Source of the DNA: JAFGED01 sp964551295
Lineage (GTDB): Bacteria; Chloroflexota; Anaerolineae; B4-G1
Assembly: GCA_964551295.1 (NCBI GenBank)
Contig: CAZKDJ010000075.1
Span: 1 to 17,666 of the forward strand
Direction of reading: 5' to 3'
DNA length: 17,666 nucleotides
Under the pieces are notes generated by a model. It was not told where the DNA came from. It did not search any database and worked only from the letters and a program-made list of their open reading frames with translations. Both the position numbers and the translations under genes were made by a program. Every line of letters starts with the position of its first letter. The stretch's first letter is position 1. This document shows, in pieces, positions 1 to 5,742 of this stretch.

Positions 1-54
1 GGAAACAGTTCACTTTTCAGCCTTAAATGGTTCACTTTTCAACTTTAACTGACA
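1..54 (-). mobile_element. Possible terminus of an IS21-like insertion sequence, cut by the window edge
   Basis: Read on the minus strand from position 54, the sequence begins TGTCAG and then contains the two copies of the motif at 8-41. A TG-starting terminus followed by repeated transposase-binding motifs resembles IS21-family ends as I remember them. No transposase gene is visible, because the putative element would extend left of position 1. An alternative is that these repeats are regulator-binding sites for the downstream arsR promoter. If it is an IS end, it lies only about 17 bp upstream of the arsR -35 box and marks the left border of the mercury-methylation unit. Confidence 0.4.
8..41. 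repeat. Two direct copies of a 12-bp motif, 22 bp apart
   Basis: The 12-mer GTTCACTTTTCA occurs at 8-19 and again, identically, at 30-41. The spacing of 22 bp is about two helical turns. Short tandemly spaced binding motifs of this kind are typical of the terminal regions of some insertion sequences, particularly the IS21 family, where the transposase binds multiple repeats near each end. The repeat itself is seen directly; the link to a transposon is inference. Confidence 0.85.
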
Positions 55-70
55 TCACAATCGGCGGTGC

Positions 71-99
71 TTGACAAAGTCTTGAGTCCATGGTATTAT
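71..99 (+). promoter_or_regulatory. Sigma70-type extended -10 promoter for arsR-hgcAB
   Basis: A perfect -35 box TTGACA (71-76) is separated by 17 bp from TATTAT (94-99). The -10 is preceded by TGG (91-93), forming an extended -10 element. It lies 35 bp upstream of the arsR start. Transcription would be expected to begin about 7 bp downstream of the -10, inside the inverted repeat at 99-124, so repressor binding there would block initiation. Confidence 0.8.
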
Positions 100-124
100 A
101 TAGACGTATTGAAAAGTGTCTATA
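99..124. promoter_or_regulatory. Inverted-repeat operator candidate, likely bound by the downstream ArsR
   Basis: TATAGAC (99-105) and GTCTATA (118-124) are perfect inverted copies around a 12-bp spacer, giving a 26-bp dyad. It overlaps the last base of the -10 box and covers the expected transcription start. ArsR/SmtB repressors usually bind dyads of about this length next to their own promoter and are released by metal or metalloid binding. Assigning this site to the adjacent repressor is inference from position and symmetry. Confidence 0.7.
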
Positions 125-134
125 GGAGTTAATA

Positions 135-422
135 GTGGTCAACTGCGTACAGTTCTGCAAGGCCCTGGCCGACGACACGCGGCAGCAGATTCTGGGGCTG
201 CTCAAAGACGGCGAGATGTGCGTCAGCGACATCGTGGCCGTCTTTGACATGTCCCAGCCCACCATCTCCCACCACCTGGGCATCCTCAAGCAGTTCGGCC
301 TGGTGACCAGCCGCAAGGACGGCAAGCGGGTGTTCTACGCCATCGATCACGACAATGTAGTCGAGTGCTGCGGCAAGCTGATCGCCAAGCTTGACGCGAC
401 GGGCGAGGTCTGCGAGGTGTAG
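135..422 (+). CDS. ArsR/SmtB-family metalloregulatory repressor, linked to hgcAB
   Basis: This 95-residue single-domain winged-helix protein is predicted to repress its own promoter and release DNA on binding a metal or metalloid thiophile. The recognition helix region (residues about 38-53, with SQPTISHHLGILK) is the canonical ArsR signature, followed by a wing (about 58-70). Six cysteines are present: C4, C8, C29, C78, C79 and C93. The usual alpha-3 CxC metal motif is only half present (CVS at 29-31), so sensing may use C29 with the N-terminal pair or the C78-C79 pair. The start is GTG at 135, chosen because TAGGAG (124-129) lies 5 bp upstream. hgcA follows after 64 bp with no clear terminator, so arsR-hgcA-hgcB probably form one transcript. 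ArsR-type regulators next to hgcAB are known in some methylators. The ligand (As, Hg, Cd or other) cannot be read from the sequence. Confidence 0.93.
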   Translation: MVNCVQFCKALADDTRQQILGLLKDGEMCVSDIVAVFDMSQPTISHHLGILKQFGLVTSRKDGKRVFYAIDHDNVVECCGKLIAKLDATGEVCEV

Positions 423-434
423 GCGCTCTTTTTT

Positions 435-463
435 TTGTCAAGAAGCATAGAAGTATTTAAATA
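435..463 (+). promoter_or_regulatory. Weak candidate second promoter ahead of hgcA
   Basis: TTGTCA (435-440) is followed 17 bp later by TAAATA (458-463). The -10 region sits in a perfect 10-bp AT palindrome TATTTAAATA (454-463). It could provide arsR-independent hgcA expression or be a simple AT-rich spacer. No copy of the upstream TATAGAC dyad is found here. The support is only moderate similarity to consensus. Confidence 0.25.
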
Positions 464-486
464 TCACGATACGAGGAAATGAGTCG

Positions 487-1539
487 ATGAGTCAAGAAGG
501 AAAGAGTTGTGGGTGTTGCGGTGGGTCAGCGGCGGAAGAGACCTGTGCTCCGACAGCCAAGAACGCGCCCATTCGCCCCACCACCAGCACCCTGAGCCGG
601 GCAGATCGCTGGGATCACTTTTTGGCGCGCTGGGGATACAAGCGTAACGATCACCGGGTCGAGCCGGGGTTGTACGCCCTGGGCGCCCCCACCCCGAATG
701 CGCCCATCTTTGTCACCGCCAACTACACCCTCAGTTTCGATGCGCTGCGGTCGGCGCTGGCCGGGGTTGACGGCTACATCCTGGTGCTGAACACCTACGG
801 CATCAACGTCTGGTGCGCCGCCGGCAAGGGCACCTTCGGCACCGACGAGCTGGTGAGCCGGATCGAGGCGACCAAGCTTCGCGACGTGGTCAATCACCGC
901 CGGCTGATTCTGCCCCAACTGGGCGCCACCGGCGTGGCCGCTCACGAGGTCAAAAAGCGCTTTGGGTTCCGGGTCGAGTACGGGCCGGTGCGGGCGGCAG
1001 ACCTGCCGGCGTATCTCGAGACCGGCGAGGCCACGCCAGAGATGCGCCGGGTGCGATTCACCCTGTGGGATCGCTTGGTGCTGATCCCGGTGGAACTGGT
1101 CGGCGTCCTGCTACCGACGCTGATCGCGGCCGTGGTGCTGTTGTTGCTCCTCGGTCCTTTGGCGACGGTGGGAACGGGGGCGGCCGTGCTGACCGGGGTG
1201 GCGTTGTTCCCCATCCTGCTGCCCTGGATTCCCACGCGCGATTTCAGCAGCAAAGGGTTCGTGCTGGGCGGGCTGGTGGCACTGCCCTTTGCCCTGGTGG
1301 CCTTCCTGGCTGCCCCGGATAGTGCAGTGTGGCTACAGGTTGGCCGGGCGCTGATGTACCTGCTGGGCCTACCGCCGGCGACCGCGTTCCTGGCGCTCAA
1401 CTTTACCGGGGCGACGACGTTCACGTCAAAGACCGGCGTGCGGCGCGAGATGTACGCCTACATCCCGGTGATGACGTGGATGTTTGGGATAAGCATTGCT
1501 CTGGCCTTGGCCTTCACGTTGCATAGATGGTTTGTTTAG
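487..1539 (+). CDS. hgcA: HgcA, corrinoid-dependent mercury methyltransferase
   Basis: HgcA methylates Hg(II): a cytoplasmic corrinoid domain receives a methyl group and passes it to mercury, giving methylmercury. Residues about 40-190 form the corrinoid-binding domain. The diagnostic cap-helix motif NVWCAAGK lies at 107-114, with C110 as the expected lower axial Co ligand, followed by GTFGT. Other family blocks include VTANYTLSFDALR (76-88), LILPQLGATGVAAHEV (140-155) and YGPVRA (165-170). The C-terminal part (about 196-346) contains five hydrophobic helices (about 196-224, 228-246, 258-277, 283-305, 324-346), the arrangement that separates HgcA from the soluble CdhD/AcsC corrinoid proteins. 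Length (350 aa) is normal for the family. Start ATG 487 follows GAGG (473-476). A cysteine-rich N-terminal tail (C8, C10, C11, C20) precedes the domain. hgcB begins 10 bp downstream. Confidence 0.97.
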   Translation: MSQEGKSCGCCGGSAAEETCAPTAKNAPIRPTTSTLSRADRWDHFLARWGYKRNDHRVEPGLYALGAPTPNAPIFVTANYTLSFDALRSALAGVDGYILVLNTYGINVWCAAGKGTFGTDELVSRIEATKLRDVVNHRRLILPQLGATGVAAHEVKKRFGFRVEYGPVRAADLPAYLETGEATPEMRRVRFTLWDRLVLIPVELVGVLLPTLIAAVVLLLLLGPLATVGTGAAVLTGVALFPILLPWIPTRDFSSKGFVLGGLVALPFALVAFLAAPDSAVWLQVGRALMYLLGLPPATAFLALNFTGATTFTSKTGVRREMYAYIPVMTWMFGISIALALAFTLHRWFV

Positions 1540-1549
1540 GGAGAATCTC

Positions 1550-1897
1550 ATGACAAGCGAATCGACATGTTGTGGCACTGACACATCTGTGCGTGGTACG
1601 AGTATGAACACGCTCGAATACAATCCAGAGTTGCGCATCAACTGCGGGATGTGCAGCGCCGTGTGCCCGCACGGGGTGTTCGCGCCGAACGGCAAGGTGG
1701 CTCAACTCGTCCGGGCCGAGGCGTGCATGGAATGCGGCGCCTGCCAGCAGAACTGCCCCACCGGCGCGATCGCGGTCGATAGCGGCGTGGGCTGTGCCGC
1801 GGCGATGATCTACGCCGCGCTGACGGGCAAGAAGGAACCCACCTGCGGGCCAGACCCGGAGGCGGAAGGCTGCAGCTCCTCGAGCTGTTGCGGATAA
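1550..1897 (+). CDS. hgcB: HgcB, 2[4Fe-4S]-type ferredoxin partner of HgcA
   Basis: HgcB is thought to supply electrons to reduce the HgcA corrinoid to Co(I) and to bind and deliver Hg through its cysteines. The 115-residue protein has a complete second motif, CMECGACQQNC (C59, C62, C65, C69), the conserved cysteine in GVGCA (C82), and the family-typical C-terminal vicinal pair C113-C114 in SSSSCCG. The first motif is incomplete: C32, C35 and C39 are present, but the expected leading cysteine at residue 29 is Arg (CGC, 1634-1636). Start ATG 1550 is chosen for GGGAGA (1539-1544) just upstream; ATG 1604 is an internal alternative nearer the conserved core. The 1550 start adds an N-terminal CCG (C7-C8). 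The gene lies 10 bp after hgcA, and a terminator follows at 1925. Confidence 0.95.
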   Translation: MTSESTCCGTDTSVRGTSMNTLEYNPELRINCGMCSAVCPHGVFAPNGKVAQLVRAEACMECGACQQNCPTGAIAVDSGVGCAAAMIYAALTGKKEPTCGPDPEAEGCSSSSCCG

Positions 1898-1924
1898 AAG
1901 CGGTTTCAGAGAAACGGCCCTATC

Positions 1925-1954
1925 GAGGCGGAGGATTTTACTTCCGCCTCTTTT
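1925..1954 (+). terminator. Rho-independent terminator closing arsR-hgcAB
   Basis: GAGGCGGA (1925-1932) and TCCGCCTC (1943-1950) form a perfect 8-bp GC-rich stem with a 10-base loop, followed by TTTT (1951-1954). It starts 27 bp after the hgcB stop codon and just before the next promoter, so it separates the mercury unit from the polysaccharide operon. Confidence 0.85.
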
Positions 1955-1957
1955 CAT

Positions 1958-1986
1958 TTGACAGCTCCAGGGAACGGAGGTAAAAT
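1958..1986 (+). promoter_or_regulatory. Sigma70-type promoter of the polysaccharide operon
   Basis: TTGACA (1958-1963) and TAAAAT (1981-1986) are separated by 17 bp, a near-consensus arrangement. The expected start lies in the 1990s, about 35 bp upstream of the regulator gene at 2027. The -10 box forms part of the left arm of the palindrome at 1981-2003. Confidence 0.75.
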
Positions 1987-2003
1987 TCAGCCGCTGAATT
2001 TTA
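1981..2003. promoter_or_regulatory. Perfect 23-bp palindrome, operator candidate for the EPS regulator
   Basis: TAAAATTCAGC (1981-1991) and GCTGAATTTTA (1993-2003) are exact inverted copies around one central base. The dyad contains the -10 hexamer and covers the predicted transcription start, a repressor position. MarR-type winged-helix dimers bind palindromes of this size, and the first gene downstream encodes such a protein, so autoregulation is the simplest reading. The site's identity as an operator is inference. Confidence 0.7.
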
Positions 2004-2026
2004 AGTCTCGAATGTGAAAGTGAATT

Positions 2027-2494
2027 ATGTCTGACACAGAACGACAACTGCGCATCCTAGAAGTCCTGGAAGATAACCCAGAGACGACGCAGGCCAGCCT
2101 GGCCGCCCAGATTGGGGTGGCAGTGGGCAGCGTCAACTGGTACCTCAAGCGGCTGATCCGCAAGGGGTACGTCAAGGTGGCCAAGATGGAGCGCCGCCGG
2201 CTCAAGTATTTCGTCACCTCTCAGGGCCTAGCGCTGAAGGCGCGACTGACTTCAGAGTATATGCAATACTCGCTACGCGTCTACCGGGAACTGCGACAAG
2301 CCGCCAAAGAGACGCTGGCCCAGGTGCGCGACCAGGGCTATAGGGCGATCAAGGCCAATGGCAAAGGCGAGGCAATGGAGATATTTCGCCTGACTTGTCT
2401 GGAGGAAGGTATACCCATTGAACAGGCCTGTTCTTCACTGCTGCCGGAGGTTCGAACAGAAGGGATGGGATTTGTAGTGGAGTGGCCAGAATAG
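2027..2494 (+). CDS. MarR/winged-helix EPS-associated transcriptional regulator
   Basis: This 155-residue DNA-binding protein probably controls the polysaccharide operon it heads. The N-terminal winged HTH (about 5-68) has the alternation typical of this group: RILEVLEDNPETTQASLA, a recognition helix around VGSVNWYLKRLIRKGYV, and a basic wing (KMERRRLKY). A helical linker (about 70-105) follows. The C-terminal stretch (about 112-153, with NGKGEAMEIFRLTCLEEGI) resembles the GAGEAAEI-type nucleotide- or sugar-binding half-domain on longer relatives, but the glycine-rich loop is degenerate, so ligand binding is uncertain. Many EPS loci begin with such a regulator. Start ATG 2027; the ribosome site is weak. 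wecB follows after 12 bp. The palindrome at 1981-2003 is its likely target. Confidence 0.85.
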   Translation: MSDTERQLRILEVLEDNPETTQASLAAQIGVAVGSVNWYLKRLIRKGYVKVAKMERRRLKYFVTSQGLALKARLTSEYMQYSLRVYRELRQAAKETLAQVRDQGYRAIKANGKGEAMEIFRLTCLEEGIPIEQACSSLLPEVRTEGMGFVVEWPE

Positions 2495-2506
2495 GGGGAT
2501 TGGCCC

Positions 2507-3607
2507 TTGCGAATACTTAACGTCGTGGGTGCCCGGCCAAACTTGATAAAGATCGCCGCCCTAGTCAAGGAGATGCAGCGCTTTCCCGAGATCGATTCTA
2601 CCCTGCTGCACACCGGCCAACACTATGACGACAACATGAGCCAGATATTTTTCGATGATCTGGGGCTACCCTCACCAGACATCTACCTGGGCGTGGGCTC
2701 TGGCAGCCATGCCCGAGTTACGGCAAGTGTGATGGTGGCTTTCGAGAAGGCGCTGATACAACACCGCCCCGATCTTGTGACCGTCGTCGGGGATGTGAAC
2801 TCTACCTTGGCTTGCGCGTTGACAGCGAGCAAGTTGAGAGTTCCGATAGCCCATGTCGAAGCCGGGCTACGTAGCTTTGACCGCAGCATGCCCGAGGAAA
2901 TAAACCGCGTCGTCACGGACGCCCTCTCAACTTGGCTCTTTACGACCGAGCGTGACGCCAACGAGAACTTGCTCAGAGAAGGAATCTCGCCTGACCGGAT
3001 TCACTTTGCGGGCAATGTGATGATAGACACCCTATTACACAACAAGAACCGCGCGTTGCAGACGTCGGCGCTTGAGCGCTTTGAGGTTGAGGCAGGCCAA
3101 TACGCGGTAGTCACTTTGCACCGGCCCAGCAACGTGGATCATCCAGATTCACTGCAAGCCATCCTGAGCGCACTAGGACAGATTCAGGAACGGCTCCCGA
3201 TCATCTTCCCTGTGCATCCCCGAACCCGAGATCGGATTGAGACGTTTGGACTGATGGAACAGGTAAACGCTTGGTCTAATCTGCACGCGTGCGAACCACT
3301 GGGGTACCTGGATTTTTTGCATCTCTTAGCTCGTGCACTGGTGGTGCTGACTGATTCTGGTGGAATTCAAGAGGAGACAACGATTCTCGACGTCCCGTGC
3401 CTGACGCTGCGAGAGAACACCGAGCGACCGGTCACATTAACGGAAGGAACGAACCGTCTAGTGAGTCCCACGCCCAAGCGTCTCGTGGCGGAGATCGAGC
3501 GCATCCTAAGCGGCGACATTCCCCAAGGACGCACGCCGGAATTGTGGGATGGCAAAGCCGCCGAGCGGATCGTGCAAATCTTGTTAGCGGATCGGAGTGT
3601 GAAATGA
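2507..3607 (+). CDS. wecB: UDP-N-acetylglucosamine 2-epimerase (non-hydrolysing)
   Basis: The enzyme interconverts UDP-GlcNAc and UDP-ManNAc in the cytoplasm, supplying ManNAc-type sugars for the polysaccharide. The 366-residue protein covers the whole family. It begins with VVGARPNLIK (6-15), contains VGDVNSTLA (D96), HVEAGLRSFD and PEEINR (E118, E130), LHRPSNVD (H205), HPRT (H237) and DSGGIQEE (283-290), matching the catalytic and UDP-binding residues of E. coli WecB. The start is TTG 2507, the only position that gives the complete N-terminal strand, with GGGGGA (2494-2499) 7 bp upstream. The stop overlaps the next gene by ATGA. No ManNAc dehydrogenase (wecC) is seen in the window, so use as ManNAc or later oxidation remains open. 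Confidence 0.96.
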   Translation: MRILNVVGARPNLIKIAALVKEMQRFPEIDSTLLHTGQHYDDNMSQIFFDDLGLPSPDIYLGVGSGSHARVTASVMVAFEKALIQHRPDLVTVVGDVNSTLACALTASKLRVPIAHVEAGLRSFDRSMPEEINRVVTDALSTWLFTTERDANENLLREGISPDRIHFAGNVMIDTLLHNKNRALQTSALERFEVEAGQYAVVTLHRPSNVDHPDSLQAILSALGQIQERLPIIFPVHPRTRDRIETFGLMEQVNAWSNLHACEPLGYLDFLHLLARALVVLTDSGGIQEETTILDVPCLTLRENTERPVTLTEGTNRLVSPTPKRLVAEIERILSGDIPQGRTPELWDGKAAERIVQILLADRSVK

Positions 3608-5742
3608 GGCAGGTTATACTGAAAGACGGGCAGGCCCGGCTGGAAGAGGTGCCGGTCCCCGCTTTACAGCCCGGCCAAGTGCTGGTGGAGGCTGCCTATT
3701 CGCTGATCAGTGCCGGCACAGAGCGCGCAGCCTTGGAGCGTTCTGGGATGAACTTGGCTCAGCGAGCGTTGGCTCAGCGTGAACGTGTGCGTCAGGTGTT
3801 GGACTATGCTCGGGACCGGGGCGCACGCACGGCGGTTTCCATGGTGCGCTCCAAGCAGGCAGCGGGATCCAAGCCGGGTTACTCCTGCAAGCGAAAGTTT
3901 GTGGCAGATGGCGAGGGCATCGACGACCTCCAGCCTGGTGATCGCGTGGCGTGCGCGGGGGCTGGGTATGCGGTCCACGCTGAGGTAGTGGCTGTGCCGC
4001 GCAATCTCGTCGCGCGTGTGCCGCAGGGGTGTTCGCTGCGTGAAGCTGCCTCTACCACGGTCGGCGCAATCGCCCTGCAGGGAGTGCGCCGGGCCGACGT
4101 GCGATTGGGAGAGACAGTCGTCGTCATCGGGTTGGGCCTGTTGGGACAATTGGCAGTGCAGATGCTCAAGGCTGCGGGATGTCGCGTGATCGGTATTGAC
4201 TTAGATTATCAGCGCGTCGCGTTGGCCAAAAGGATGGGGCTAGACACAGGGTTGACCCCGGATGACGAGGCCATCTCTCAGGTTGAGCACCTGACTGGCG
4301 GGCACGGTGTAGATGCAACGATCATCACCGCTGCGTCGAAGAGCGACGCCATCGTGCAGCAGGCAATGCACCTGACGCGCAAGAAGGGGCGCGTGGTCGT
4401 CGTTGGTGATGTCGGGTTGGGGCTGCAGCGTTCCCCGTTCTACGAGAAAGAGAGCGATCTCTTGATCTCTACCTCGTACGGGCCGGGACGCTATGACCCC
4501 ATCTACGAGGAGATGGGACGGGATTACCCCTACGCCTACGTGCGCTGGACAGAGAACCGCAACATGCAGGCGTATTTGCATCTTGTAGAAGAGAGAAAAG
4601 TGCAGCTTGACCAAATCCTAACTGCTGAATTTCCCTTCGACCAAGCTACTGAGGCCTTTGCAGCGCTAGAAGCAAAAGATGAGCCTTCCTTGGGAATACT
4701 GCTTTCGTATGAGTTGGTGGAGAGCGCGGAGGAGCGGCAACGCAAGCTGACGTCGAGTGTCGCTCTGCGCTCCAAAGGGCTTGGGAGAAAGAAGCTGAAC
4801 GTCGCCGTCATCGGAGCGAGCGGATTCGCGCGGGGCGTGCATCTGCCCCATCTGAGCCGGATGCGTGAGGTGCACATGCGGGCGGTGGTGACAGGTCACG
4901 GGGATACCGCCAAGGAAGTAGGACATCAATTTGGTGTAGATTACGTCTCGACAGACTATCGGGACGTTTTGGCCGATCCCGATATTGACGCCGTGGTTAT
5001 CGCCACTCGCCATAACCTGCACGCCGAGATGGCAATCGCGGCGGCCCAGGCCGGCAAGGCCATCTTTTTGGAAAAGCCGATGGCGTTGGATGAGGAGGAG
5101 CTAGAGGCCATAGTGGGTGTATTGGAAGAGACGGGCGTCCCGTTCATGGTGGGATTCAACCGCCGGTTCTCTCCCGCAGCGCGACAGGTGTACAGACGAA
5201 TCGAGCAACGTAGCAATCCGCTGGTTTGTCTGTACCGGGTCAACGGTGGCCTGTTGCCACCGACGCACTGGGTGCACTCCGAGGAAGGGGGAGGGCGCAT
5301 CATCGGCGAGGCATGCCACATGCTTGACCTGTTCCGCTATTGGGTCGGTGTGCCGGTGAAGGAGATAGCTGCTCAGGCGATCTCTCCGAATACCGACCAC
5401 GTGCTGCCCAGTGACAACTTTAGCGCTACACTCACGTACGAGGATGGCTCCGTGTGCACGTTGGTCTACACGGCATTGGGTGCCAGGAGATTGCCAAAGG
5501 AGTACGTCGAAGTGCACTGCGACGGGATGTCCTACGTGATTGACGATTTCCGTGAACTGCGCGTGGTTGACGGCCGCGGTGGCTGGCGGGGCGGGCAGGA
5601 CAAGGGGCACAGGGCAGAGTTGGAGGCGTTTGTAGGGTTTGTTTGTAGCGGCGGTGAGCCTCCCATCGAGCTGGATCAAGTCATTGAAGTGACTCAGGCT
5701 GCCTTTGAAATTGATCGCATGGTCGTAGGGATAGGTCGATGA
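3604..5742 (+). CDS. Bi-domain oxidoreductase: MDR alcohol dehydrogenase fused to Gfo/Idh/MocA
   Basis: This 712-residue fusion is common in polysaccharide clusters and is predicted to carry out NAD(P)-linked redox steps on a sugar or sugar nucleotide; the exact substrate is unknown. Residues 1 to about 370 form a medium-chain dehydrogenase with the Rossmann motif GLGLLG (176-181). The usual catalytic-zinc cysteine near the N terminus is replaced by SLISAGTE (33-40), so that half may not use zinc. After a linker, residues about 397-712 form a Gfo/Idh/MocA domain with a second nucleotide-binding motif GASGFAR (404-410), the family EKP motif (490-492) and GGGRIIGEACHMLD further on. Start ATG 3604 overlaps the wecB stop as ATGA and begins precisely at the MDR fold; the frame stays open upstream to 3397, but that part is wecB read out of frame. 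The stop overlaps the next gene by ATGA. Confidence 0.92.
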   Translation: MRQVILKDGQARLEEVPVPALQPGQVLVEAAYSLISAGTERAALERSGMNLAQRALAQRERVRQVLDYARDRGARTAVSMVRSKQAAGSKPGYSCKRKFVADGEGIDDLQPGDRVACAGAGYAVHAEVVAVPRNLVARVPQGCSLREAASTTVGAIALQGVRRADVRLGETVVVIGLGLLGQLAVQMLKAAGCRVIGIDLDYQRVALAKRMGLDTGLTPDDEAISQVEHLTGGHGVDATIITAASKSDAIVQQAMHLTRKKGRVVVVGDVGLGLQRSPFYEKESDLLISTSYGPGRYDPIYEEMGRDYPYAYVRWTENRNMQAYLHLVEERKVQLDQILTAEFPFDQATEAFAALEAKDEPSLGILLSYELVESAEERQRKLTSSVALRSKGLGRKKLNVAVIGASGFARGVHLPHLSRMREVHMRAVVTGHGDTAKEVGHQFGVDYVSTDYRDVLADPDIDAVVIATRHNLHAEMAIAAAQAGKAIFLEKPMALDEEELEAIVGVLEETGVPFMVGFNRRFSPAARQVYRRIEQRSNPLVCLYRVNGGLLPPTHWVHSEEGGGRIIGEACHMLDLFRYWVGVPVKEIAAQAISPNTDHVLPSDNFSATLTYEDGSVCTLVYTALGARRLPKEYVEVHCDGMSYVIDDFRELRVVDGRGGWRGGQDKGHRAELEAFVGFVCSGGEPPIELDQVIEVTQAAFEIDRMVVGIGR

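Noticed and set aside
423..440. T-run after arsR as a terminator separating it from hgcA
   Set aside because: Eight T's are present at 429-436 but no convincing GC-rich hairpin precedes them, so termination is not supported.
526..945. 139-codon open frame on the minus strand
   Set aside because: It lies wholly antisense to hgcA, whose translation carries unmistakable family motifs. High GC creates long antisense frames, and the product has no recognisable domain.
813..1322. 169-codon open frame on the plus strand inside hgcA
   Set aside because: It is an alternative frame of hgcA with an Arg/Gly/Ala-biased product and no motif.
487..1539. Corrinoid protein as a CdhD/AcsC-type subunit of acetyl-CoA synthase
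   Set aside because: Those proteins lack the C-terminal five-helix membrane domain and are not followed by a small ferredoxin ending in Cys-Cys. The cap-helix motif here is that of HgcA.
1496..1549. Longer hgcB start at 1496
   Set aside because: It would overlap the hgcA C terminus in another frame, and a good ribosome site supports ATG 1550.
135..1897. Arsenic resistance operon
   Set aside because: Only the regulator resembles one. There is no arsenate reductase, efflux pump or arsenite methyltransferase; the two following genes are hgcA and hgcB.
3397..3603. N-terminal extension of the bi-domain oxidoreductase upstream of 3604
   Set aside because: This segment is the wecB coding sequence in another frame; ATG 3604 gives the exact MDR start and an ATGA junction.
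3754..3783. Short tandem-looking repeat (GGCTCAGCG twice)
   Set aside because: It lies inside the oxidoreductase gene and encodes AQRALAQRE; it is simply a local coding similarity.
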